Part shown: one piece after another, positions 14,775 through 27,317 of the stretch
Position numbering within the stretch: the stretch's first letter is position 1
Layout: every line of letters begins with the position of its first letter
DNA from: Caldilineaceae bacterium
GTDB lineage: Bacteria > Chloroflexota > Anaerolineae > Caldilineales > Caldilineaceae
Length of the DNA stretch: 34,242 nt
Direction: 5' to 3'
Assembly: GCA_022824025.1 (NCBI GenBank)
Contig: JAJEBF010000001.1
Location: 1-34,242, forward strand
The notes under the pieces: model-generated
Told to the model about the DNA's origin: nothing
Databases searched by the model: none
Seen by the model: the letters and a program-made list of their open reading frames with translations, nothing else
Made by a program: the position numbers and the translations under genes

Positions 14775-15706
14775 TGAATGAAAATGCAGAATCAGCTGAA
14801 CTGACCGTCGATGTTCTCTGCCTGGGCATCGCCTGCTACGACCTGATTTTTTCCGTGGACCGCCACCTTGGCCCGGATGAAAAGATGAAGGCGACCGACT
14901 TGACCGCCTGCGGCGGAGGCATCGCCGCCAATGCAGCCATGACCGTCGCTCGCCTCGGATCCTCCGTGGCCTTCGCCGGCTATCTGGGCCGCGATATGTA
15001 CGGCGACAAACATATCGAGGAGCTGAACGCCGCCGGCGTCAACACAGAGCTGGTTGCCCGCGGCGAATGGCCGACATCCCTCTCCGCCATCCTCGTCAAG
15101 CCCGACGGCGCGCGCGCCCTCGTCAACTACGGCCTCGGCCGGGAGATGCCCGAAGGGGTGGCGTTCGGTCCCCAAAACTGCCGCCCGCGCACGGTCCTGG
15201 TGGACGGACACTACCTCTCCGCGGCCGAACCCATTGTCGCCCGCGCCCGCGCAGCCGGCGTCCCCACCGTGTTGGACGGCGACACCCTCCATCAAGGCTC
15301 GAAAACACTGATGGAAAAGGTGGAATTCCTGGTTGTATCGGAGCACTTTGCCCGCGCATACAGCCGCCAGGACGACGTGGACATCGCCCTGGCGCAACTG
15401 AGCCGCTGCGCCCCCTCGACGATCATCACTCTCGGCGAACGGGGCCTCTGCTGGCGCAACCGGGAAGACTGCCGGTTCGGCGCCAGCGCGGGCAGCTACC
15501 CCGCCTTCGCAGTCAGGGCGGAGGACACCACCGGCGCCGGCGATGCCTTCCACGGCGCGTTCGCCGCCGGCCTCTCTCGGGGCATGGCGTGGCAGGAACT
15601 GCTCCGCTTCGCCTCAGCGGTTGGCGCGCTCTGCTGCACAAAAAAAGGCGCCCGCCTCGGCATCCCCACCCGCGCGGAAGTGGACGCCTTCCTGGCCCAG
15701 AATTAA
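14774..15706 (+). CDS. PfkB-family carbohydrate kinase
   Basis: A 310-residue ribokinase/PfkB-fold kinase that phosphorylates a sugar or related alcohol with ATP. The substrate end has CGGGIAANAAMTVARLG and YLGRDMYGD (signature 1). The ATP and catalytic end has EDTTGAGDAFHGAFAAG, with the anion hole GAGD and the catalytic aspartate. ATG 14774 overlaps the TAA of the PHP gene by one base. Preceded by two phosphohydrolase-type genes and DUF1638, it probably acts in the same pathway. The specific sugar is not readable; members closest to this layout include KHK- and YihV-like enzymes, but that is only a resemblance. Confidence 0.85.
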   Translation: MNENAESAELTVDVLCLGIACYDLIFSVDRHLGPDEKMKATDLTACGGGIAANAAMTVARLGSSVAFAGYLGRDMYGDKHIEELNAAGVNTELVARGEWPTSLSAILVKPDGARALVNYGLGREMPEGVAFGPQNCRPRTVLVDGHYLSAAEPIVARARAAGVPTVLDGDTLHQGSKTLMEKVEFLVVSEHFARAYSRQDDVDIALAQLSRCAPSTIITLGERGLCWRNREDCRFGASAGSYPAFAVRAEDTTGAGDAFHGAFAAGLSRGMAWQELLRFASAVGALCCTKKGARLGIPTRAEVDAFLAQN

Positions 15707-16749
15707 CCGGCTCCCCCTGCGGAATGCCCGCTCCCAACTGGCCATGATCCACTGAACACTGCATTTCTGGGCGTTCGGCCGCAAGCGGCCTCTCTTGTGC
15801 GGGGGGAATCCCCCCGCAACGCCCCCCTTGGGTCACCTCCCGCGCCTGGGGGGCCGCCCAGTTCCCATATTGGCCCCCCGCTCGACGTGAAGCGAAATCG
15901 CACACCATCGCCGCCGCTCTCTGCGTGAGGCCGACGGCGGCTTCGTCGTGCCCGGTCTACCAGCCGATCGACCCCGACCGTGAGCGCCGGCTGCAGCTCG
16001 CCCAAGCCAACGCCAAGCCGCCCGAACGCAGCGGTCCGACGGTCTACATGGCTGGAGGGGTCTGGGACATTCTGCCTACTATCCCAGGTGTTAATGTAGA
16101 TCCCCAATGGGACCAAGAGCTTTCAAATAGAGAGGAAGCGAGCCGGAGGGACACGGTCCCAGGATACAGGCCGGGTGAAAAATCTTTGTCTCATATTGAA
16201 CTTACATTAGTTCAACAGCCGCAATTCACGAATTTGCAGTTTTTCCGGAGAAAATGAGGGTGCGAAAGCGCATTTGGAACAACCACGGTACTGTATGAAC
16301 GGCTTAAATGCAGTCACTTCTGCGCCTCTCTTTGCTCTTTCGGTCTTCAGCCAACACGAGTGCGGTTGTAGTACTAGGCCGGCAGGCGCAGGTCTCCACC
16401 CATGTCTGTGTCTTGGCTCCAGGAGCGACCCGGCGACGCGGCGCGATGTTGACTTCGTGATCGACCGGCACGATACCGGCATACGCCGGCAGGTCCTCGA
16501 GGTCCTCACCCACGACGAAGCCGAACACATAATCCCACACAGAGCCGTTCCGAGCCTTTTGCCGGCCATTCTGGTGCAATCATCCACCCCCAGATCCCGT
16601 TTCACGGCGCCAGCAACCATAGGGAAAGCCCTGGCAGACGATAGTCCAGGCCAAATCTCTCCGCTTTTTGTAGATTCCCCGTCTATGACATGGTTTAGGG
16701 TGTCGCCTTAATTGCTCTTCCCATCAGAACTTCGGAGTCCTACTTTCAC
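15707..16749. other. Gene-poor stretch with strong hairpins
   Basis: About 1 kb without a convincing gene. Short frames on both strands lack domains or ribosome sites. Two GC hairpins lie after the kinase gene: GGCCGC/GCGGCC (15777-15790, 2-base loop) and GCGGGGGG/CCCCCCGC (15799-15817, 3-base loop). They lack a T tract, so if they terminate transcription it is not by the standard pattern. The sequence looks like eroded accessory DNA. Confidence 0.45.
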
Positions 16750-17520
16750 ATGATTATTGCCATGCTGGCGACATTCGCGGTGCCAATTGTCGCCGCTATC
16801 GTCTGGCGCACACGCACCCACACGAACTGGAGCAGTCTGTTTTGGGGCTTTGGTGTATTCGCAGCACACAACCTCATACGCGAACTTCTGGGCCAACCGT
16901 TCACACAATTGTGGACATCCGCACTGAACGACCTGGGCGTCATTCTGCCATTCACGAGCACATTTTGGCTTCACGTGATGCTGAATTCGCTACCGCATGC
17001 GATACTGCGCGAAGGAATTCGCTGGCTGATGTTTCGCTATGTTGCGACGCATATCCAATCATGGAAACAAGGCGTAATGTTCGCACTCGGCTATAGCATT
17101 TTGGCAGCGCTGTTTCAGATTGGCGACTATGTTACATCTTTCGACGCCGACCTTCTCCGGTTCCGGTACTCACTTATCGAAACACTGACGATCCTACGCG
17201 GCAGGCCTGCGCCATGGTGGCAGATTCTACTCTTTGTCTGGCACACGGGAGTACTCTCAACAGTCTTCAATGTGGGCACATCTCTTGCCGTTCTTCTCAG
17301 CGTGCGCCGGCGAGCAGTGTGGCTCCTGCTGGCCGCCATTTTGTGGACTATCGTGTTCTCCACAGCATCTCCCATACTGATGATGTATTTTCCCCGGATG
17401 CAACTGGACATCCCGGCCACCATAGCCGTCGCAGTACTCTCCACACTGTCGCGCACACCCGCCGCTTTCGTACCTTTTCTTCTTTTTGTATGCCTACGCC
17501 AATCACGTATGGATGCATGA
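16750..17520 (+). CDS. Integral membrane protein, possibly YhfC/CPBP-like
   Basis: A 256-residue protein with about six or seven predicted helices, starting MIIAMLATFAVPIVAAIVW. A segment HAILREGIRWLMFRYV (near residues 83-98) resembles the E..R motif of YhfC-type or CPBP intramembrane proteases, but the usual double glutamate and the later His/Glu motif are not obvious, so activity is doubtful. ATG 16750 has GGAG about 14 bases upstream, which is rather far. Its base composition is poorer in GC than the neighbouring operons and it stands alone between two gene-poor stretches, consistent with an accessory gene. Function unknown; the protease-like call is weak. Confidence 0.5.
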   Translation: MIIAMLATFAVPIVAAIVWRTRTHTNWSSLFWGFGVFAAHNLIRELLGQPFTQLWTSALNDLGVILPFTSTFWLHVMLNSLPHAILREGIRWLMFRYVATHIQSWKQGVMFALGYSILAALFQIGDYVTSFDADLLRFRYSLIETLTILRGRPAPWWQILLFVWHTGVLSTVFNVGTSLAVLLSVRRRAVWLLLAAILWTIVFSTASPILMMYFPRMQLDIPATIAVAVLSTLSRTPAAFVPFLLFVCLRQSRMDA

Positions 17521-18314
17521 CTGGCCGGCGGCAGTCCCAGGCCTGCCCTTGTTTCCTGGGAGGACCGACCGGGCTTTGCCGACGCCAATCCCACGCCCGC
17601 CCCGCCAGCACGGCGGCATTGATATTGTCAGACGGGAGCGCCCCGAACGTAAACCCCGTCCAAGCGAAGTCGGGAGACCCGCCGGCAGCTTTTCGCCCAC
17701 GCACTATAGCTGCCTGGGCGGGCGCGCCGGCGGACGTCTGCTCAATTGGGGCTCAGGCGGAGCTCATGCCTGCCAGATATGTCCCCGTGCTTGTCGGACT
17801 GACATAACTATTGGTAAAAACATCGCCGATCTACCCCAGCCACTTCGCGTCGCGTTCGGCGTTTTCGGCCCGTGAATAATCGGCGACCATGCCGGCGCTC
17901 TCCCAGCGTCCCTGCGGTATGATCTCATGCGTGGACGCGCCGGCCCGTGCCATGCGCCGCGCCATCCCGTCCCTCCACCCACTGTCCACCGCCCTGCCCC
18001 CTGCAGTTCTCCCCGCCGCTCGCCCACAAATCAGAGCCCATCCCCAATCCCAGTCCCGATCCAGAGCTTGTGATCAGTTTAGTTTTCTTGTATTGTATAG
18101 TATGGTATGAGTAATGTATGCTAAAATCCGAATGAGGGAATCGCCGGCCACCATTGGCGGCGACCGCAAGGGACGGTTCGACAACCGTCCGTTTCATTCC
18201 AATTGACCTTGGCTTCGCACGCATAAGTCGAGGCGGCGAAAACAGAGCCTGAATACTCTGCGTCAAACCGCAGCGCTTATTCCAAGAGATTTTATCCATC
18301 TGAATTCCCGGAGG
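17521..18314. other. Gene-poor stretch containing an integrase remnant
   Basis: Nearly 800 bp without an intact gene. A tyrosine recombinase relic lies at 17831-17977 (minus). An A/T-rich run near 18080-18130 (repeated GTATAG/GTATG-like units) is unlike its surroundings and might hold a promoter for the dioxygenase downstream, but no clear -35/-10 pair was found. Confidence 0.4.
17831..17977 (-). pseudogene. C-terminal remnant of a tyrosine recombinase (phage integrase)
   Basis: The minus-strand frame from 17977 to the TAG at 17831-17833 encodes 48 residues: WRDGMARRMARAGASTHEI, then GRWESAGMVADYSRAENAE and AKWLG. The pattern GMARRMARAG...I.xxGRW.S..MVxxYxRAExA is the end of phage-type integrases, with the tyrosine of VADYSR (near 17877) at the position of the catalytic nucleophile. 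The His/Arg segment that should precede it is not recognisable upstream, so the gene is truncated. It lies about 1.3 kb from a selenocysteine tRNA, a common integrase target. Confidence 0.6.
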
Positions 18315-19187
18315 ATGACGATGACGGTAGCAGTCCCCGAACGACAGTTCGATGACGGCCTTACCAGTGATTTCCCGTCGGACCTGTATAAACCAACCGG
18401 TGTTGTCACCGGTGTCGAAGGCTTCGCCGGTGTGACCGACGCGCACGTGACCCAATTCCAGGAGCAGGGCTTCCTGATCGTCGAGAACGCCTTCACAGCG
18501 CAGGAAATCCAGATGGCGCTGGACGGGCTGTTTCACCTGTTGTCTGGCGCAGTTGAGGACTTCAACGGCGTTCAATACGAGAGGGCCTCTGCAGGCGTCA
18601 ATGTTGAGGAACTGCCGCTTGAGGAAAAACAGGACTATGTGCGCAAGTTCATGAGCTTTGCCGACTACGACCAGCGCCTGAACAAACTCGCGCATCATCC
18701 TCTGCTGCTGGAACTGGTTCAACGTCTGATTGGCGAGGCGCCGGTTCTGTTCCAAAGCATGGCGCTCCTGAAGCCGCCCCGGCTCGGCCGCGACAAACCC
18801 TGGCACCAGGATCACGCCTACTTCCAACTCGAACTCAATACCAGAGTCGTCGGCTGCTGGATCGCCCTTGACGAGGCCACTATCCAGAACGGCTGCATGG
18901 TCATTGCTCCAGGCAGCCATCTGCAAGGACCTGTCGTCCATTTCCGAAGGCGGGATTGGCAAATCTGTGACACGGACGTGGACAACAGCGGCGCTGTGGC
19001 CGTACCGCTCAAGCCCGGCGGCCTCCTGCTCTTCCAGAGCCTGCTCCACCACGGAACGCCGCCCAACAAGTCCATGTCGCGCCGCCGCGCGCTTCAGTTC
19101 CACTACCGACCACAGAGCGCGCCGCTCACCACCCAGGAAGAACGACTGGCTATCTTTGGCGGTGAGGGCTTGGGGGCTGAATGCTGA
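18315..19187 (+). CDS. Phytanoyl-CoA dioxygenase (PhyH) family Fe(II)/2-oxoglutarate oxygenase
   Basis: A 290-residue non-heme iron oxygenase of the PhyH family. The iron ligands are H164 and D166 in KPWHQDHAYF and a distal His (H246, LLHHGTPPNKS), followed by the 2-oxoglutarate-binding arginine in SRRRALQFHY. The spacing fits the double-stranded beta-helix fold. ATG 18315 follows GGAG; an ATG two codons later is equally possible. It stands alone between a gene-poor stretch with an integrase remnant and a tRNA, so it may have arrived as island cargo. Many PhyH proteins hydroxylate small molecules other than phytanoyl-CoA; the substrate is unknown. Confidence 0.85.
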   Translation: MTMTVAVPERQFDDGLTSDFPSDLYKPTGVVTGVEGFAGVTDAHVTQFQEQGFLIVENAFTAQEIQMALDGLFHLLSGAVEDFNGVQYERASAGVNVEELPLEEKQDYVRKFMSFADYDQRLNKLAHHPLLLELVQRLIGEAPVLFQSMALLKPPRLGRDKPWHQDHAYFQLELNTRVVGCWIALDEATIQNGCMVIAPGSHLQGPVVHFRRRDWQICDTDVDNSGAVAVPLKPGGLLLFQSLLHHGTPPNKSMSRRRALQFHYRPQSAPLTTQEERLAIFGGEGLGAEC

Positions 19188-19233
19188 GCTTAGCGCTGCG
19201 CTCTGCACTGAGTTCTGCGCGGCGCTTCGCAAT

Positions 19234-19331
<98 letters not shown>

Positions 19332-19620
19332 GCTGGCTATTGTAGCGACACAACAGAACACGGTCAAATGATGCGGCCGCGTTCAATTTGAGAGTCCAAT
19401 TCGCCCGGCACGCAAGTCTGTTTTCCCCGAATCAGCTTGCCTCAACTATTACATTCCAATACTGTTCGACTCTTGGTCTTGGCACTCCCCGCTTCATCTG
19501 CCAGAATCCGCGGCGTGACCATTGACCGACTATTAACGACTTTCTGATCGCCGGAAATTATAGATAACTTCATCCCTGGCGCCCGATAACCAACGCAGCA
19601 AGCGGTCTGGATAGAATCGA
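19332..19620. other. Intergenic region upstream of the LysM gene
   Basis: These 289 bp hold no gene. They should contain the promoters of selC (leftward) and the LysM gene (rightward). A TATAGA near 19560 is a possible -10, but no well-spaced -35 is seen. Confidence 0.35.
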
Positions 19621-20931
19621 ATGCACTTGGCTTGTCCCGATTGCGGGGCCCCCGTAGAGGTCACCCCGTCGTTTACAAACTGCCCCAACTGTGGCACAGA
19701 TGTCGCTTCGCACTACACCCCCGCGGAGATGACCCGAACAATCTACCATCGCGCCCTCGAACATTACTCGATGGGCAATGAGGCCGCCGCCCTGGAGGGC
19801 ATCGACCAGGGCATCACCCTCCTGGAGGCGCCCGAACTGCACTTGCTCGCGGCGCTCATCTATCGAAAACGCGGCGAATTCAAGGAAATGCGGGAGCACG
19901 TCGCCGCCATCCCCGCCGATGACATCCTGCGCAGCGAGGGCGAATGGCTGCTGCGCTCCCACCAGGAACAACTCCAACTGGGACGCCGGGAAGAGGCACG
20001 CCGAAGAGGCCGCGCCAAAGGCACGCAGCTCGCAGTGGGCAAGGCGAGCCGGCAGTTCAGCACCGAGTACTACCCAGCACCGCTTGCCAAGAAACAGGAG
20101 GCGCTTAAAGCCGCCCCCCAAAAAATCCGCAGACGCCTCCCCTGGGCGATCCCGATCGCCGCTGTCCTCCTCGGCATCATCTTCTTCCTGCCGGACTTGG
20201 GCGATCCCCTGCAGCCGGTTCTCAGGCAACTGGGCGCAATTCAGGACCAGTTTGCCGACATCTACGCCTCCTTCACCAGCGACGAACCGAGCGCAGTATC
20301 CAGCCCTGACGGCGGGCCTGACACCAGCGCCCAGTTCAGCGCCGCATCCGCAGATGAAGCGCCGCCGCCGCAGTCGTCCTCCGCGCAACCGACCGCCACA
20401 CCCCTTCCCACGCCCGCGCCAACCCAGGCCGCGTCCGTACAAACAGCGTCGACCCCCGCCCCAACCGCCAGCGCATCCCCGGACGTCGCCGCCACCATCA
20501 TCGCCGCCGCACGCGTGCAATCCTTCGATCTGACCGCCTTCCTCAATCAACAGGACCGGGCGGACCTGGCCGCGTTCGGCATACAGGCCACCTGGGCCGC
20601 GGGCGCGCCGCCCGGCGAACTGATCCTGCAGGGAACTGTATCCATGGCCGCAGTGCAGACCGAGTTGTTGGCGCTGGCGGCTGAAATCGAAGGGGCGACG
20701 TCCATCGACCATAGCGCCCTGGCGGTGGATCTGCCCGAAACGTACCTTGTCCGGGCGGGCGAAAACCTGCGCCACATCGCCCTGCGCTTGTTCGGAGACC
20801 AGGACCGCTGGACGGAAATCTACGCTGCCAACCAGGACCTGATCGGCCAGGACCCCAATAACGTCTGGGTCGGCCTTTCGCTCACAGTTCCTCAAGGCGA
20901 CGGGGCCCAGGAAGAGCAAACCCAGCCATGA
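19621..20931 (+). CDS. Zinc-ribbon, single-pass membrane protein with C-terminal LysM
   Basis: A 436-residue protein of mixed design. An N-terminal zinc ribbon uses C5/C8 and C21/C24 (ACPDCG, NCPNCG). Residues 35-110 are helical and TPR-like (HRALEHYSMGNEAAALEGID). A single membrane helix lies at 173-191. A low-complexity Pro/Ala/Thr/Ser linker runs over about 230-290. A small BON-like segment (about 315-370, GTVSMAAVQTELLALA) precedes a LysM domain (about 372-424, TYLVRAGENLRHIALRLFGD...WTEIYAANQDLI). The layout suggests a cytoplasmic zinc-binding head and an outside LysM that binds peptidoglycan or a glycan. The exact role is unknown. It precedes an MFS gene by 124 bp. Confidence 0.7.
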   Translation: MHLACPDCGAPVEVTPSFTNCPNCGTDVASHYTPAEMTRTIYHRALEHYSMGNEAAALEGIDQGITLLEAPELHLLAALIYRKRGEFKEMREHVAAIPADDILRSEGEWLLRSHQEQLQLGRREEARRRGRAKGTQLAVGKASRQFSTEYYPAPLAKKQEALKAAPQKIRRRLPWAIPIAAVLLGIIFFLPDLGDPLQPVLRQLGAIQDQFADIYASFTSDEPSAVSSPDGGPDTSAQFSAASADEAPPPQSSSAQPTATPLPTPAPTQAASVQTASTPAPTASASPDVAATIIAAARVQSFDLTAFLNQQDRADLAAFGIQATWAAGAPPGELILQGTVSMAAVQTELLALAAEIEGATSIDHSALAVDLPETYLVRAGENLRHIALRLFGDQDRWTEIYAANQDLIGQDPNNVWVGLSLTVPQGDGAQEEQTQP

Positions 20932-21055
20932 ACCCTGAACCGCCAGGACCGCGACGCCTCCCAGCGGCCGTAACGCGGTTCAGGAGCCATCGCCAGACAC
21001 CCGCCCCAGAGCTGTCGCGCCCCAGTCCGCAACGCCGCCGGCCGCCGCCCTTCGC

Positions 21056-22291
21056 ATGAAAGTCGGGACGATCGACAGACGGTTACTGACAATCCTCCTC
21101 GTCGTCTTTGTTCAGATGCTGGGCGCCTCGCTCATCTTCCCTGTCCTGCCCCTCTATGCCCAGCGGGAGTTCCACCTGTCGGCGGAGCTGATCACACTCC
21201 TCGCCTCCTCATTCTTCGCCGCTCAATTCATCTCCGGCCCCTATGTCGGCCGCCTCTCCGACAATTACGGACGCATTCCGGTCCTCATCGTCAGCCAGAT
21301 CGGGACTGTCATCAGCTTTGTCCTGCTGGCCTTTGCCCCAAGCTTTGGCTGGCTCTTCTTTGCCCGCATCCTCGATGGCATCACCGGCGGCAATATCATC
21401 GTTGCCCAGGCCTATATAACCGACATCACCCCGCGCGAGAAGCGCACTGAGAGCCTTGGCTACATCCTCGCTGCTTTCGGCCTCGGTTTCATGTTCGGCC
21501 CCGCCCTCGGCGGCGCGCTCGCCGCAGCCTACGGCCCCGCAGTGCCCTTTCTCGTCGCCGCAGTTGCCGCGGCCGCGGTCGTCCTCCTCACCTGGCACGC
21601 GCTCGATGAAACCCTCTCCGCGGAGGAACGGCGCCGCGCCCGCGCCCGCCGCGCCGGCAGGCTCACCATCGGCAGCCTGCTGGGAGGCGCTCCCTGGGCC
21701 CTGCCGCTGCTGGCCGTCCTCCTGATTGCCTTCCTCGGCCAGTTTGCGCTCGGCATTCTGCAGTCCACCTTCGCGCTCTTCGGTGAAGCCGTTCTCTTCC
21801 AGGGCGCAAGCCGCGAGGTCACCGACGTCGGCATCGGCCTTTTGCTCTCCGTTGTGGGCATTTCCCAACTGTTCACGCAGACCTACCTGCTGCGGCGCCT
21901 GGCGCGGCGCTATAGCGAAGGCCAGCTTGTCCTGATGGGCAGCATCCTTCGTATGATCGGCATGGTGATTTACGCGCTCGTCACATCGCCCTGGCTCGGC
22001 GCCTTCGGCTCACTCTCCTTTGCCGTCGGCTACGGGCTCTCCAGCCCGCCCCTCCAATCCATGTCCACCGCGCTCGTGCCTGATCAGGACCGCGGCAGCG
22101 TACTCGGCTGGTTTCAGTCGAGCATCAATTTGTCCACAATCATCAGCACCGCGATCGCCGGCGTAATCTTTGCCCGCGGGCCAACATTGCCGTACTGGCT
22201 CGGCGCGGCCACCTCCGCTTTGGTGGTGCTGGCGATGATCGGTATGATTCGATGGATGCCGCATCAATCTGTCCGCGTGTCAGAGACTTGA
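21056..22291 (+). CDS. Major facilitator superfamily transporter
   Basis: A 411-residue MFS transporter with about 12 hydrophobic helices. The diagnostic motif A is present between helices 2 and 3 (GRLSDNYGRIPVL), with GYILAAFGLGFMFGPALGG marking motif C in helix 5, typical of proton-coupled drug or metabolite exporters. The central loop is long and Arg-rich (ERRRARARRAG). ATG 21056 has no clear ribosome site. It is followed within 42 bp by the UxaA-family gene, so it may move a sugar acid or a product of that pathway, though drug-efflux-like members share this layout. Confidence 0.85.
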   Translation: MKVGTIDRRLLTILLVVFVQMLGASLIFPVLPLYAQREFHLSAELITLLASSFFAAQFISGPYVGRLSDNYGRIPVLIVSQIGTVISFVLLAFAPSFGWLFFARILDGITGGNIIVAQAYITDITPREKRTESLGYILAAFGLGFMFGPALGGALAAAYGPAVPFLVAAVAAAAVVLLTWHALDETLSAEERRRARARRAGRLTIGSLLGGAPWALPLLAVLLIAFLGQFALGILQSTFALFGEAVLFQGASREVTDVGIGLLLSVVGISQLFTQTYLLRRLARRYSEGQLVLMGSILRMIGMVIYALVTSPWLGAFGSLSFAVGYGLSSPPLQSMSTALVPDQDRGSVLGWFQSSINLSTIISTAIAGVIFARGPTLPYWLGAATSALVVLAMIGMIRWMPHQSVRVSET

Positions 22292-22333
22292 ACCGTCTCG
22301 TCAGCATCGCAGGGCGCGAAACGGAGGAGCCCG

Positions 22334-25114
<2,781 letters not shown>

Positions 25115-25227
25115 GGGGCGCCCCGCGCACGGCAGCCCGCGCTCAAGGGTTGCTGCCCGCGACAGCCGGCTGCAACGGATGGCCGCTGATCCTGTCACGC
25201 ACTGTCACCTTCTGCCTCAGGCCGCAT

Positions 25228-26367
25228 TCACCGCGCAAAAGCGGGAAAGTCTCCCGGCTCCACCAGCATTCGCGCCTCGCCGCTCGCCGCGTCGATCAGC
25301 CACAGAGAGGGCACCACTTCCGGCCCCCGCAGCGGAAAACGCCGCGTGACCAGATAACGCCCGTCAGGACTCCAGACCGGCGGCCCGTGGTCGTAAGCGG
25401 GATCGCCGGTCAGCGAAGTCGCCTCCGTGCCGTCCGGGCGCATCCGCCAGATCTGGCTGCCACGCGTCGCGCCCGGGCCTTCCAGCTCCTTGCGTCGAAA
25501 CGCGATCCAGGCGCCGTCCGCCGACGAAACCGCCGAACTGTCGTGGACCAGCCCCCCGGCCGCGCGCGCGGCTTCGCTCAACTCGAACCGCTCCCCGCTT
25601 TCAACGTCGATCGCGATCAGATGGGTCATCCATTCATCGCCGCTCTGCCTGAATTCAGTCGTATACAACCTGGGACGCGCACTATCCCAGCTGCACGTCT
25701 CTCCCGTCGCCGATGGATAAAAGGCCGTCTGCCCGCTCTCCTCCGCAGGCCCCGAAGACAGACTGATGACCGCCAGCATCTGTTCCTCCGGCGCAACGAA
25801 ACAGAGCCACTCCCCATCCACAGACCAGCGCGCATCCAGACCAAGACGCTGGCTGTCACTGAAAATCGGCGCTGTTTCGCCCGATGCCACATCCAGGAGC
25901 CAGATCCGCGGCGGGCTTAGCACGCCGGACGCAAACGCGTTCACCGAACGACGCGTGTACGCCAGGTACTGGCCGTCGGATGACCAGCTCGGCCCGCTGC
26001 ACGAGGCGTTCTCGCACGCCAGCAGCGGCCTCTCCTCCCCGCTGGCAACATCGATCAACCGCAGGTCGCTGAATCCCATCTCCCCCAGCGCCCCGTACGC
26101 AATCAGCTTGCCATCCGGCGACGGCGCGAAATCCCACACACTGACCTCATCCGGAGTCAAGGGTCTCGAAGCCTGCTCGGCTGCCCCCTCTCCGGCCGCA
26201 AAAGGCAACGCATGCAACTGCGCGCGTCCGACTTCGTCAACCGTCTTGTAGAGCAGATAGGTTACGCCGTCGTCCCCGACACCCCGGCGGCTCTGCCCCC
26301 ACAGACCCAGGAGCATCAGCGTGCACAGGCTGAGGATCGACAGTACGGTCAGATCAAAACGGCTCAT
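25228..26367 (-). CDS. TolB-like WD40 beta-propeller protein, membrane-anchored
   Basis: A 379-residue exported protein with a signal anchor (LTVLSILSLCTLMLLGLWG, about 6-24). The rest is a TolB/PD40-type propeller of about six blades. Repeating WSSDGQYLAYTRR, WSVDGEWLCFV, SSADGAWIAFRR and WSPDGRYLVTRR blocks mark the blades; each has the 'S/A-DG-x-x-hydrophobic' turn typical of TolB-like proteins. It probably acts outside the membrane as a protein- or ligand-binding scaffold; an enzyme domain is not seen. It is convergent with the UxaA gene and lies 74 bp downstream of the TIGR03943 gene on the same strand. Confidence 0.75.
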   Translation of the reverse strand: MSRFDLTVLSILSLCTLMLLGLWGQSRRGVGDDGVTYLLYKTVDEVGRAQLHALPFAAGEGAAEQASRPLTPDEVSVWDFAPSPDGKLIAYGALGEMGFSDLRLIDVASGEERPLLACENASCSGPSWSSDGQYLAYTRRSVNAFASGVLSPPRIWLLDVASGETAPIFSDSQRLGLDARWSVDGEWLCFVAPEEQMLAVISLSSGPAEESGQTAFYPSATGETCSWDSARPRLYTTEFRQSGDEWMTHLIAIDVESGERFELSEAARAAGGLVHDSSAVSSADGAWIAFRRKELEGPGATRGSQIWRMRPDGTEATSLTGDPAYDHGPPVWSPDGRYLVTRRFPLRGPEVVPSLWLIDAASGEARMLVEPGDFPAFAR

Positions 26368-26441
26368 GAATTTGAGAGTAGGGAGCCAGTGTAGGCTGCA
26401 GCCGCAGCGGGCCGCCTCTTACCGCCGCTTCGTCACAGGGG

Positions 26442-27284
26442 TTATGGATAGAGATAGGGCTGGTTGGGTTCCGCAACGACCTCCAGCTGCTCCGCCACCA
26501 GCACCGGCAGCTCAATGCCCGTGGAAGCGCCGAACCGGCCAACGACCCGCACCCACTGGCCCTCCTCCACTGCATCTTCAGAAGACAGACCCGCCCCCAG
26601 GCTGACCGGCAGCCCGACCGCCATCGCATCGGCCGCGCAGCAGCCAACGACAAAACGGGTGAGCGTGAACTGCGCCTTCTCTGTGGCGCTGTCCAGGTAG
26701 ACGAAGCCAACGACATCCGCGGTGTCGGTCTCGGCCGGCCGCTCGCCTTGGTGAAAGGCCAGAACCCAATCCAGAATCGTGCGCTCGCTGCTCTCACGCA
26801 CCTGCGTAGAACGCGCCGCCGCCGGCAGCACGGAGTCCAATCCCCCAGCGCTGATTTCACGATTCTGCAGCGCGGCCACGCCCAAGGGCTTGGGCGGCAC
26901 GAGCAGGCCGAGAAGAATGGGTAGGGAAATGAGCAAAAACCCCGTCCAACCCAAAGTGTGGCTGTGGTCGCGTCCGAGGTGGCGGTGATGATGGGATTGA
27001 TTGTAATCATGGGGGCGGTCCCCGCCAGCGCCGTCCGCCCCTGCCGACTCCTGGCCGGACTCCTGGAGCAGGTAGCGGTAGCTTACTCCCACCACCATCA
27101 GGCCGACCACCGCTGCCACCGTCAGCCAGTCAAACCGTTGGCTGATATAGTAGTTGAGCGTGCCCGACGTGATGCGCGTGAACAGAAATACGCCCATCCC
27201 CAACAGAAGCAACCCTTTGAAAGCCGCCTGCACCCTGGGCAGCCGCAACAGCCGGCCTGTCACGCTAGCTGAATCCTGTGCCAA
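26442..27284 (-). CDS. TIGR03943-family membrane protein (permease partner)
   Basis: A 280-residue membrane protein of the TIGR03943 (YcgQ-like) family. Two N-terminal helices (about 22-37 and 50-70) are followed by a His-rich cytoplasmic loop (QSHHHRHLGRDHSH, about 96-109) that could bind zinc or another metal, a third helix, and a soluble C-terminal OB-like domain (VVGFVYLDSA, FTLTRFVVGCCAADAM) characteristic of the family. TTG at 27284 is used because AAAGGTG lies just upstream. It starts 33 bp after the permease gene on the same strand, so the two form the usual pair. Their cargo is not established; metal supply is often suggested. Confidence 0.8.
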   Translation of the reverse strand: MAQDSASVTGRLLRLPRVQAAFKGLLLLGMGVFLFTRITSGTLNYYISQRFDWLTVAAVVGLMVVGVSYRYLLQESGQESAGADGAGGDRPHDYNQSHHHRHLGRDHSHTLGWTGFLLISLPILLGLLVPPKPLGVAALQNREISAGGLDSVLPAAARSTQVRESSERTILDWVLAFHQGERPAETDTADVVGFVYLDSATEKAQFTLTRFVVGCCAADAMAVGLPVSLGAGLSSEDAVEEGQWVRVVGRFGASTGIELPVLVAEQLEVVAEPNQPYLYP

Positions 27285-27317
27285 CTTTCACCTTTCCTGT
27301 CTTCCGCCGTCTATCCG

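Noticed and set aside
16304..16579. Minus-strand fragment containing DYVFGFVVGEDL, slightly like fumarylacetoacetate hydrolase
   Set aside because: The resemblance covers about a dozen residues and the flanking sequence does not continue it.
19570..20919. 449-codon minus-strand Gly-rich frame
   Set aside because: Antisense to the LysM protein; composition-driven.
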